Shown in pieces: positions 56,201-64,000 of a DNA stretch of 64,000 nt (position 1 is its first letter; each line of letters starts with the position of its first letter). This DNA is from Didymella arachidicola (Eukaryota; Ascomycota; Dothideomycetes; Pleosporales; Didymellaceae). The stretch spans positions 1,426,001-1,490,000 of the forward strand of contig CM049992.1 in the NCBI GenBank assembly GCA_016630955.3. Direction: 5' to 3'. The position numbers and the translations under genes are program-made. The notes under the pieces are model-generated. The model was not told the DNA's origin. It was given only the letters and a program-made list of their open reading frames with translations, and did not search any database.

Positions 56201-58014
56201 TGTACAAGATCAACGACTATTCGATAGAAAGGCCTTGTCGCATGATCATCTGACGCGCGTCTGCTGACCTGAGCTGCCGATTTTGATTGTATACAGGTCT
56301 CACACTCGTGCATCCTTGGAGCTCTGGCGTCTTTGTCAAGAGTTATACCCTGTACATTCCTACTCAGATGGTCAATCACGTCCTTGCCAGCGTGTGCAAA
56401 CATCTCATGAGCTTCGACATGGGATGTGTGAATTGGACGTCGATCTTCTCGCGATGGCTTGTACGCTCGCCGTACTGTCGCCGCGAAGCTGCTCAGAGCT
56501 AGGCGATCATTTTCTTCAGCGTCGACAATCCAATGCCCATTTGCGTATTTAAGCGAACAGATGACGTTTGATGGATGCTTCTGATACATTGCATCTCTCC
56601 CTGAGTCGAACTGCACGTCTATCTCTCGGCATCGTGAGAGGCTTACAACGTTTGTAAGGAAGCCTTCTACAAGTGCGACGTTAGACAATTGAATCTTGCC
56701 TATACCGTTCGGCCGGTTAACGCTGAACGTCACCTCTCCCCAGGCCTGTATCGCCAAGGTTGAGTCTCCTGCTAAGACCATCTCATGAGGTCTTGCCTTC
56801 CGTGTCTCTTGCCAGCCAAATCTCGTCGAGTTGCATACGTGAATATTCGAGCCTGGGTCGAGTATCCATCGATTACGTATCGCTGGCAAAGCCTTCTGCT
56901 GTACCTGTGCGACAGAGAAGCTGTTGTAGGTGACAAAGCTTGCGCTGCTCTTCCCACCATCAAGTGTGAGCGTCTCATCTGTGCCTTTTACTCTCTTGCC
57001 GTGCCGAGCTAGGAGCTTATTGATTCTCTTAACTTGCTCTGGATCCTTCAAGGCTGCTGCTACTCGGTCTTGCACAGCTTTAGCCGGTTGAAAGTCCTCG
57101 GGTCTCTTCGGATGATCTGGAAACAGGTACCAGCACTCTCTATACCAGTGCTTGCTCCCGCAGATACATTCTGGCTTGTATGGAGCTGATCTCGATGATC
57201 TCTGCTCCTTCTGATGCTGTTCTGACTTGGCTGATACACCTAATGACGCAAACGTACCAAGTGATGCCGCAGTAGGTCCGATTCTTCGGTAATAGATTCT
57301 GAACTGAGCGATGTAGTCTGCCACCGGTTGAACTTCATTCGTCTTGCCTGCTGTCTCTTTCATGATTAAATCATGATGCGATGATCCTGCCCATTCTGGC
57401 GCGATCGTCCTGATAGCTGACAGGAAATCCTCCTGAGCTCGACAGCCCGTTGTTTCAGGAAGGTCTACTTCCCTGCACTGATTCGTAATGTGAATCCAGT
57501 CGTCGAGCCACTGCTCGAGATCGCGACTCTGAGGGCCTTCCTGCAGAGATCGATACTTGACGATTAGCTCTCTGGTTCGTGTAGCAGTTGTCGGCGCGAA
57601 CTGCTTCTTGAGAGCGATCAGTCGATCGTACACCTCATCTTTTCCGTTGATGAGGTAAAGGTGACGAGCAGCAATCGTACGGCTGATATCCAAAAGAAGT
57701 TCGCCTTCCTTCTGCTTTTTCTTCGCGTACTCTGCTCTTTCATATCTCCAGTCGTGGAGGAGATCACTGTACACTGCCTGCTGGCCTGCGTCCAGCTGGG
57801 CAATCGCTGTCGCTCCAGCTCTGACATCGCTGGGCAGTGGTTTGATAGGTTCTTCGAGCTTCGGTAGCTCGCTCTGTGGTTTCGAGATGTCATGGTACTT
57901 CCAAATAGCATCTACGACGGCTTTCTCTCGTCGTAGCTGGAACCATGACTCCCAATCGACTGGTTTATCCAGTATAACGGTCACTCGTGTGACTCCAGCG
58001 TCGTTGTACGACAT
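53224..58014 (-). CDS. Copia gag-pol polyprotein, copy B
   Basis: 1596 residues, the same sequence as the copy A polyprotein as far as I can compare: Gag, degenerate C-I-C-x3-H-x4-C knuckle, protease with L-D-P-G-S, integrase, reverse transcriptase with Y-V-D-D and RNase H. The frame is intact, so the copy is potentially autonomous. Confidence 0.96.
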   Translation of the reverse strand: MSYNDAGVTRVTVILDKPVDWESWFQLRREKAVVDAIWKYHDISKPQSELPKLEEPIKPLPSDVRAGATAIAQLDAGQQAVYSDLLHDWRYERAEYAKKKQKEGELLLDISRTIAARHLYLINGKDEVYDRLIALKKQFAPTTATRTRELIVKYRSLQEGPQSRDLEQWLDDWIHITNQCREVDLPETTGCRAQEDFLSAIRTIAPEWAGSSHHDLIMKETAGKTNEVQPVADYIAQFRIYYRRIGPTAASLGTFASLGVSAKSEQHQKEQRSSRSAPYKPECICGSKHWYRECWYLFPDHPKRPEDFQPAKAVQDRVAAALKDPEQVKRINKLLARHGKRVKGTDETLTLDGGKSSASFVTYNSFSVAQVQQKALPAIRNRWILDPGSNIHVCNSTRFGWQETRKARPHEMVLAGDSTLAIQAWGEVTFSVNRPNGIGKIQLSNVALVEGFLTNVVSLSRCREIDVQFDSGRDAMYQKHPSNVICSLKYANGHWIVDAEENDRLALSSFAATVRRAYKPSREDRRPIHTSHVEAHEMFAHAGKDVIDHLSRNVQGITLDKDARAPRMHECETCIQSKSAAQVSRRASDDHATRPFYRIVVDLVQLIPTGETCYNGDRYLLHAVCEYSKWHEAVTLANKSLPVVIAALKALLHKIERQYGYTVIVLKVDGDRGYGLELYRIARQAGLKIELRDPDTPEQLGAAEQAGNIIITKARSLRIKAGLPKSLSNELAITATKITNVTPTRSIDWKTPYELVHGKQPSVAHFSQIGCKAYTLNKKLKKADKLESRTFVGYLVGYDSSNIFRIWLPKKNQVIRVRDVIFQRSSLYNDHEKAEKEDIMQEEIEILNILHTAEAEADQEVVTELQQRQQLSKDQSFLPTPEPSDRGTVPPQEWTGNDRDLDRASEPAEQISVEDQQGAEDQDTGEQIQDQLLDEPQTHHEDDRSTAKSSGDGPLRPAVTSKRDRPRKQPSTWAKGWSNTEDYVPDRRQNNAPKMADPSIVSSNIITGKRTRKPPDHALATYYRAFAVAMNPTAPSKLTGEMPKLRLHRDQLPDPPKRWKDLNNHPFGAEFAQAARAELDSCWAKDCFNQTEATAATADAEVLPLMWVFTYKFDEDGYLYKFKARICVRGDMQEAWGDTYAATLAIKVFRALIALAAAFDLQMFQFDAMNAFLNARLPRKMYCRTPEGFTDELGELLELQRALYGLKEAPLLWYQELSSTLKKLSLEPVPGVPCLYTNDHLIVFFYVDDIVVLVHPLNRGYYQTFKQQLLTTYEIRELGELKWFLGIRVIREELSRSIYLTQDSFINKIAAKFDLKSSVRCPDVPLRDNALLPSTEEPSAARTQRYQRLVGSLAYISTSTRPDVARAHSVLARHLQNPGQKHMYAACHVWRYLIGTKHLAIRASADKQQGITSITMLSQQEHEHEPLFYGASDAAFADEPETRRSSQGYIFKLYGLPVDWKATVQRSVTKSTTEAELLSLSTAGSEMEWWQRFFKAIQFDPELTPALWCDNQQTVLIATKTADKLQTKLKHVDVHHQWVRQEVAEGRLQVDWKATAEMPADGLTKILSRQRHANFVRQLGLSDLSSKLRDRSDSGL

Positions 58015-58238
58015 CGTGATCTTCGTGATTAATCACCAAACTGATCTCTGTACAGAGCAGCAGTTCTGGTCCGTTAGCGACACCACCTGATGGCTGTCGA
58101 CTAGAAAGGTCTTTGACGCTGATCAGCTGTCAGTAGACAAAACGAGGTAGAAGTGAACGTAGTCGTTGTCAGTTACACGTCTAGAGCTGTTTTAGTGCTG
58201 AGTAGCGCAGTCTAAGAGGTGCAAACCGGGCTCATAAC

Positions 58239-58360
58239 TGTGTGCGGGCAGAGGCCAGGCGTAGAAAAGAGGGACTAGGTTGTTTCCTATCTAATGAGGG
58301 GAAGAGGGAATATACACCCTACAGATGATTATGTAACAGAGCACGTGATGCTGGCTAACA
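58239..58360 (-). repeat. 5' LTR of copia copy B
   Basis: 122 bp, identical to the other LTRs, followed on the plus strand by the target duplication GATGT. Confidence 0.97.
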
Positions 58361-59728
58361 GATGTTTTGGATACTCCTTGAACCGGAAATCTTGGGCCTG
58401 CCTCTTCTATTAGCAATTCTTTTCTGCCCTGAGGTCCATCTTTCTAGTAGATGATAAGGGCCATACATGGGGAAGCTTGGGAAGCAGGCTCAGCATTGTA
58501 ATAAGTCTCTGCAAGTGTCTCCCAGTCCGATAATAGCCCTTAAGGCTACGAGTGACTATTTTTACTGGCCATATTTGTGTGTAGTCGCTCAATTGATACT
58601 GTTGATGATTCAAGTCACGGCCGCGCAGGATGGTGCTTCGCGAAGGGATTGACTCCTCCTATAAATCGAGTGTATGACCCCCTAAGCAAGCTTTCCCATA
58701 AAACTACCACTAAGCTTCCTGTGAATGAACCTATTCAAAGCCTTCCACTCGCTAAGACTACTCCTGAGCGGTCTTATTTGTCTCGTAGCTACGTTGTAGG
58801 TCCTGAACAAACGATGTTGTCGCACAGTGTCCGCCCCAAGGGGACTCAGAGCCGTGAAACCCATTAAGGTGCCCATCGTGCGTTTCATGATCTCAGAGAG
58901 ACATTTGAGTATTCTTTGACATCCGAGCTTCAGTATGAAGGCTATTCGATGATCAAATGACGGCGTCGACTGAAGCTAGCGACATAAAATCATATGTAAC
59001 AACAGTCCAGCCCCCTCAACCAGCTTAAAACTCTGGATTGACATGAGCTCTCGAAAAATTATCAGTGTATGATAATAGTATTGAAGTATGTGCCTGTTCA
59101 GAGTCAGTAGCTTTTGAGAACGCATTTCTGGATCCACAAGCCAATTGTGGTTGCTCTCGTGTACGTCAGCGAGAAGACCTTAGGGATAATAGCATACAAA
59201 TCACGGTCGTGTGAACTGACTGGCTATCGAAACCACCATACGACCATTGCATGTCTCAACCGTGTACATGAGTACGGAAGATCTTACATGACATCGGTAG
59301 CCAGGTATTGCTCATATGGTCACGACAGTGCGGGGTACTTCCACATCAGCAGAGATACTTCCTGCGCAAAGTTGGGTGACCAGCATTGCGTCAGTATAAA
59401 CATACGCCGGACGCGTTGCTATGGCGCGTCCGCTCGACGCGACTGTGGTCACGCTTGCCTTCACCGTGACAGATGTTTACACTAGGCTTTCCTCTTCTTC
59501 ACTGGGCTGCTTAGTAACACACTGCGTGCATGAGAAGGTTCCCCTACGCATACTTAGGTAGCAACCAAGTCAATCCCACCTTATCGACAGCAACCCTTCC
59601 GCCTCCTGCTACTCACATGAACCATCACTGTCACTGCTCGACACACTCTTTCCATTGACATTTTTCAACTCATCCACTATTTTTCTGCATAAAAACCCTT
59701 CATTGTGACACCATACCACCTGGGCAAC
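58361..59728. other. 1.4-kb region between copia copy B and family copy 5
   Basis: No intact gene. Frames at 58410-58888 have a weak, unconvincing resemblance to a retroelement integrase zinc region. The frame at 59114-59485 shows no motif. CATAAAAA at about 59687-59694 lies 35-40 nt before the ATG of family copy 5 and may be its TATA box. Confidence 0.4.
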
Positions 59729-61549
59729 ATGCCGGCTTCCCAGAGCTCGACAACTGCCCCAAGCGGCGCACAAGGAAACAGCCCGCCGTTAACGTTTCGA
59801 CAGGCCTTAACCCTAGTTCGCCAAACCGCCACGCATGGACTTGTTCTTTCGTCTGGGCATGGTCAACTTGCTAATACCTTCCCTGCTCCGCAACTCGCAA
59901 ATCTGCCGTTCTTCGGTCAGCCAGCGACTATATTCCCATATCCGCTGCTTCCAAGGGTTCATCATGCGCACATCAATACTCTGGCCGCCCAACAGCTTGT
60001 TCCTCACCCTGCTATGGCTCAGCCATCTGCTGTACGCTTGGCGTATACGCCGCAACTGATTAGGAAGCAAGTTCCAGCACCCGCTATCGTGCAACACACT
60101 TTGACCTCAGTGGCTGCTGTTCAAGCTTACCGAGCTAATCGAGCGATTCCATGGCACCCTCTTCAAAACGACGAAACCATCCCACGTAACGAGGCCGAGT
60201 GTCTCTTGTACGTCGATACGATGTTAACCTCGCTGACAGATGTGCGCGAGTGCAAAGACAGCGAGCGCACCCCATTTCCGAAACGCTGGACAATTCCAGC
60301 GACGCAAGGTCGCTTCTACTACAAGGAAGATGACATGGCCAATGCTGCTTGGGATATTCTCGATATCATGATGGCGCTCCACCTTTTCGGTCCGTCAGCG
60401 TTGAAGACGTGCAGGCCCGAGGACATCAAGGAGATCTCGAAGGACCAGCGCATGTCCTTCGAGGAGCGCGCTAGGAAGATTTGCAATGTATTGCGTCTAT
60501 CGAAGCATCGATGTGCGATGGTCATCGCCGGAGACTCTGCTGAGGCCTTCGTGGCCTTGGTCAGTAAGAAGGAGAGGGAACTGGATTCCAACTCTGCAAA
60601 CAACGGGAGGCGCTCTTCCAACCTCAGCAGCCTCAAGGCCCGGGTTCAGGCTGCCGAAACGGCCCTGGCAAATCCGAATGCGAGTTCCGCAAACAGCGCC
60701 TCGACAGTCACAGCGGCTCCAGTGAACGTGACCGCGAGCTTCTCAACCTCTGGAGGCGCACAATCAGGCAGCAACAGGCGTAAAGGCGCAAAGACCGTCG
60801 AAAACCCCCAGTCTTCAGATAATTCCGGACATTTGGCAACGGAGATCAAGTCGCATGGGGCAAACATTGATGTCACGTTGGACCAAGACTTCAATACTGA
60901 ATTTGCAGCATGGAGTACTCGCCAAGCAGAGCTGCAGAGTCCGGCTGAGGACTACATTCCTGCTCACACGTTCAACAGCTCGATCGAACTCAAAACTACT
61001 GGCGACGAGTTAGCCGTGAGCAGCGAAGATGACGACTTTGCATATCTTGATGCCTTCAATGCTGCTTATCCTCTGCCCGGAGACGTCAATATTCAAGGCG
61101 CAGCGCTTCAAAACGACGCTCTGCTGTACGATGGCGACATCGGAGCTTGCTCGCAAGTAGCACTCTCCGACCACCATGACATAACGATCTCTTCCCAGAA
61201 ATATCCAGGCACTGGTAACGACTTAGAATTTGGCGCTGACTTGTCTTTGGGGGCCGGAGTCAGCAGTTACGCCCACTATCTCCAGAGCCTGGACGATCAG
61301 ACTGAGTTTTCGGAGTACTTGCAAGATCCATCCAAGAATCGGACAGCAAGCCCCTCAGCTGCTGGCAAGCGCGTGAGTGAGATGACTTTCGACGACGGCC
61401 AAGACCAGTACGGTGTGGCTGCGCCCAGCAAGCGCATGCGCCGCGATGGCTCAAGCTCTGAGGAGCCTACAAACATCTCTGTCAACTCTCTGCTGCATGG
61501 GAAAACTGCACGCCGCACCTACAATCCACGAAACAATCGTCGTTGCTGA
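59729..61549 (+). CDS. Nuclear-type protein with the KRW/LHxxGP core (family copy 5)
   Basis: Single exon, 606 residues, starting at the first ATG of the frame. It is the shortest intact copy. Residues 1-150 are rich in Q, P and A. The core (about 157-290) is the most complete in the window: C-K-D-S-E-R-T-P-F-P-K-R-W, A-A-W-D-I-L-D-I-M-M-A-L-H, F-G-P, M-S-F-E-E-R-A-R-K-I-C and L-S-K-H-R-C-A. It is followed by S-N-S-A-N-N as in copy 4. A Ser/Ala-rich linker and an acidic middle follow. The C-terminus has P-S-K-R-M-R-R and I-S-V-N-S-L-L-H, parallel to K-R-A-R and S-T-N-S-L-L-R in copy 4. Intact. Function unknown. Confidence 0.78.
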   Translation: MPASQSSTTAPSGAQGNSPPLTFRQALTLVRQTATHGLVLSSGHGQLANTFPAPQLANLPFFGQPATIFPYPLLPRVHHAHINTLAAQQLVPHPAMAQPSAVRLAYTPQLIRKQVPAPAIVQHTLTSVAAVQAYRANRAIPWHPLQNDETIPRNEAECLLYVDTMLTSLTDVRECKDSERTPFPKRWTIPATQGRFYYKEDDMANAAWDILDIMMALHLFGPSALKTCRPEDIKEISKDQRMSFEERARKICNVLRLSKHRCAMVIAGDSAEAFVALVSKKERELDSNSANNGRRSSNLSSLKARVQAAETALANPNASSANSASTVTAAPVNVTASFSTSGGAQSGSNRRKGAKTVENPQSSDNSGHLATEIKSHGANIDVTLDQDFNTEFAAWSTRQAELQSPAEDYIPAHTFNSSIELKTTGDELAVSSEDDDFAYLDAFNAAYPLPGDVNIQGAALQNDALLYDGDIGACSQVALSDHHDITISSQKYPGTGNDLEFGADLSLGAGVSSYAHYLQSLDDQTEFSEYLQDPSKNRTASPSAAGKRVSEMTFDDGQDQYGVAAPSKRMRRDGSSSEEPTNISVNSLLHGKTARRTYNPRNNRRC

Positions 61550-63087
61550 GTACTTCCCGCGGCATTCTTTCCTGGCTCCTGCGCATGCATTATCTTCATT
61601 CTTCAGCGATTTCGTCTCGCGTTGGCGATAGGGCGCAACTTACCACTTCTCTCTTCTCTGGCCGCGACTGGTCGTCTTTTTAGCCGCTTCACAACTTCAG
61701 ACCTTTCAGATGTCTTGTTGATTTCTTTTACACCGGTTTGGACGGATGTCGATGGTTGGAATCCGCTCTACAGAAATTGATGTGCGTGCTGCATCAAAAA
61801 GTACAAGCACGATGTCTCCCGAGCACAAAAGCCCCGCGGAACGATAGCGCAAAGAATGAAATCATTTATGCTAATATGTGCTGATCAACTTGTTACATAT
61901 ATGTGCTAAGGTTGAACCACTTCTGCGCTCATCGACGATGTCATCCTCGCTTCTAGTTCAGGGTCACTGTCCCCGACTGTCTCCCCTTCGTACTGCAATA
62001 CCTGCGCATCCCGATGTGATATCCGTGCTCGGCATATTCCATGTTTCTCAAAATATATCCCAAAAAAAAAGAAGATCGGCTGTTTTTTCGACTGGCTAAC
62101 ATCTCTCGGCCGAGTGACCGCAAAATATCTGTGCAACACCGACGGTCGGGGGACAAGAACAATCTGATCGCTATATGCGAAGGCACTACCCGCGTTCTAT
62201 ATGAACCATAGTCGTATAATTTGTAGACAGGGCACCTAACCGTGACCAAGCTTTCTTGTGTGCAAGCACAAGCGAATCGTGGTACTCGATACAGCCCTCA
62301 GTCTGTTTAGGTACGACACTGCTCCAGGCCACATGGTTCACGCGCTTGCACAATACCTGGAGAGACAGCTCGTACCGCTATCTAGTAGACTGATCTTTGT
62401 AGTGTAACGGCAATTTACCTCCATGTTTATCTAGTGAGGATCGCCGAAAACCCCTCCGCGTTGAGTGTCCCTTCCGAATCATGGTCATCATCTAATTTGA
62501 GAATCTGGTGTGATACGAAGTCGATCTGCCTTTTACCAATACTCTGAACCACGACAATTTTCATTGAGGAGAGAGAATGAGACATGGAATGCGCTGTATG
62601 GGCCATTATGCTGTCGATATCCCAGCAGCTACACCTTCGATGATCTTCCCTTAACATGATCTCGGTTTCAATCATGCGATTCCTCAACATTCTCGGTGGC
62701 AGCTTTATGTTAGTCTCGGATGTTGCTCAAGTTGCGCCTGTTGTCTCTCCAATTGGTGTCTAAGCCTCATCGTTCAACATCGACGATGTGCCACTAACGA
62801 GCAGCCGCTTCTGGATAATCAGAATCGCACGTTGAGCTATCTCAAATCGATCGAGCTCGATCGGCTGATCTATGTGTTCCGTTCCACTCACAAGCTATCG
62901 ACCAACGGCTCAACTCCAAAAGAAGGGTGAGACGCTCCTGACTTTCCATTCAGAAATCATGTGGAGGGCCACCTTCTCACTGTTTGGTCACAATGTTATG
63001 CGCAATGAAAGAACACCACGTGCAGGAACCATGCTAACTTCTTCGTTACTAAGCTTTTCAAATGCCAGAATAACGACTCTTCCGCAG
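61550..63087. other. 1.5-kb intergenic region, no gene seen
   Basis: Only short frames without motifs. Upstream exons of the gene model at 63088 may lie at the right end, but I could not place a donor site that fits its acceptor at 63087. Confidence 0.4.
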
Positions 63088-63675
63088 GTTTTGGCGCCGG
63101 GTACATCTCTGGTTTCCTCGAATCCGAGTTCATCAAGTTCGAGAGCGGCACACTCTCAAATGGCAACGTGCTGTACTACGCCATCCATAAGACTCTTGCT
63201 GGTCTGCTGGATGTCTATCGATCAATTAGAGATGAGAATGTAAAAAAAAGCTTTGCTTGCCTTCACTGGATGGGTAGATCAGCGTACAAGCAAGCCCACC
63301 CCGGACCAGATGTTGAAGATTGTGCAGTCAAGCTGCCAATGAAGCAACGTGTCATTCCCGCCAACGACGGCACGAATGTCGGTGCCCTTGCATATGGCCC
63401 GTCCATCTTATCTGGTAAGTATGTTGGAGATAAGAATCTCTCAATACGCTGCAATTCTTGATTCGTCACTTTTTGCAGTTCCAACAAAGTGTAGAACAAG
63501 CACGCTCTCAGCAAACCCGGAGTTCGATCTTGGTTCTGTGGAGCGTGTGAATACTTCTGGTATCCCTTTTATGGGTACTGCGGACGGCAAATCGGTCAAC
63601 ATCGAACGGTTCGCTGTTGTGCAGGGCTTTAGCTATGGGGTGTACTGGGCGACTAGTGGAGTTTTGCCAAAATGA
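63088..63675 (+). CDS. Unrecognised gene, 3' part only (two exons seen)
   Basis: Two exons, 63088-63414 and 63479-63675, with a clear 64-nt intron (GTAAGT...TTTGCAG, phase 1). An acceptor, TTCCGCAG, ends at 63087, and the frame before it is not open, so at least one upstream exon is missing or lost. The sequence has soluble, well-mixed composition: F-G-A-G-Y-I-S-G-F-L-E-S-E-F, L-L-D-V-Y-R-S-I-R-D-E-N-V-K, then G-V-P-T-K-C across the intron and N-I-E-R-F-A-V-V-Q-G-F-S-Y-G-V-Y-W near the end. I do not recognise the family. A 5'-truncated pseudogene is an equal possibility. Confidence 0.5.
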
Positions 63676-64000
63676 AAGCACTATGCGGTTCCTACTTCTC
63701 GCGTCTGATTTGAGGCTCTCTGCACATTGGGTTCCTCGCTACTGGGATAGCGTATCCCCATACATTGTCTTGATTGACATAAAATGCTTCCTGCACAGTA
63801 TTCTGAGCCATTTGTTCTTCCGTCACAGTTGCGTTAGGCATTGCATGTCGGCAACAGCGTCCTCATGTCGTAGGGAGCCACACTTAGGTACAGGACTTCG
63901 TTGCGTTTGCGGGTATTGCGGAGTAATGGGTTCGAGATTACTGCGTGACAGCAGCATTCATTCTGTGGCGGTGTACATTGGATCCAATTCACAGCTGATA
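63676..64000. other. Right end of the window, no gene seen
   Basis: Downstream sequence of the gene at 63088. GGGTTCGAGATTAC near 63929 resembles a tRNA T-arm, but no tRNA fold surrounds it. Confidence 0.4.

Larger units (their letters stand above)
53006..58360 (-). mobile_element. Complete Ty1/copia LTR retrotransposon, copy B (inverted)
   Basis: Same 5,355-bp element as at 33071-38425, in reverse orientation. It has 122-bp identical LTRs, the same primer site (58226-58238 on the minus strand) and the same intact polyprotein. The target duplication is GATGT (53001-53005 and 58361-58365), different from copy A, so it is an independent insertion. No difference from copy A was noticed, including in the translated proteins. 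Confidence 0.97.

Noticed and set aside
33071..58360. The element pair as ends of one large composite mobile unit
   Set aside because: Each copy has its own LTR pair and its own distinct target duplication, so they inserted independently.
58410..58888. Possible remnant of a gypsy-type integrase zinc region
   Set aside because: Only a loose Y-F-Y-W-P resemblance; no His/Cys spacing or flanking retroelement signals could be confirmed.
59114..59485. 123-codon plus-strand frame upstream of family copy 5
   Set aside because: Rich in C, H and R with no motif; likely chance.
38500..61549. The core family as part of a giant Starship-type element
   Set aside because: No DUF3435 tyrosine recombinase or other usual Starship cargo gene is visible in the window.
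63905..63960. tRNA-like GGTTCGA box
   Set aside because: No acceptor, D or anticodon arms can be folded around it.

Overview
The window is nuclear DNA of a filamentous ascomycete (Pezizomycotina), probably a plant- or litter-associated Dothideomycete-like fungus. The class is an inference. The reasons are GT-AG introns of about 42-90 nt with CTAAC/CTGAC-like branch sites, single-gene transcription units on both strands, and a typical gene set: a Zn2Cys6 regulator, a PTH11-like rhodopsin-fold receptor, two 2EXR/F-box-like proteins, a secreted S28 peptidase, an NLP (NPP1) secreted protein and Ty1/copia retrotransposons. I saw no rRNA, tRNA or CRISPR array.

Layout. 0.5-20 kb is mostly conventional genes on the + strand: Zn2Cys6 factor (529-3542), S28 peptidase (4429-6212), a 2EXR pair (6667-7797 and 9117-10157), a disordered protein (12041-12802), a complex I assembly factor NDUFAF3-like protein (13100-13923), a small protein with a CHD1 C-terminal-like helical segment (14175-15401) and a PTH11-like receptor (18049-19159). 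20-32 kb mixes a large unknown protein (20650-23661, minus) with a DUF1593 hydrolase-like protein (minus), a coiled-coil protein with a PPxY tail, a metallophosphoesterase and the NLP gene.

32-64 kb is an accessory-looking compartment. It holds two copies, apparently identical, of a 5,355-bp copia element in opposite orientation (33071-38425 and 53006-58360). Each has identical 122-bp LTRs and its own intact 5-bp target duplication. In and around it lie members of an unnamed protein family.

Main discovery. Five loci (20650-23661 minus, 38599-41336, 43886-46838, 48299-51107, 59729-61549) plus one relic (47067-47315 minus) encode proteins that are otherwise dissimilar but share a core of about 135 residues. 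It has the pattern F-x-KRW, then W-x-(I/L)-x-D, then LH-x-x-GP, then (M/L)-(T/S)-F-x-x-R-x-x-x-IC, then SK-x-RC. The core is embedded in long Q/S/T/P-rich disordered sequence, with a C-terminal KRxR basic motif suggesting nuclear location. One copy is a pseudogene whose upstream region was split by a copia insertion. I do not recognise this family and cannot assign a function. Several shorter decayed coding stretches are also described.
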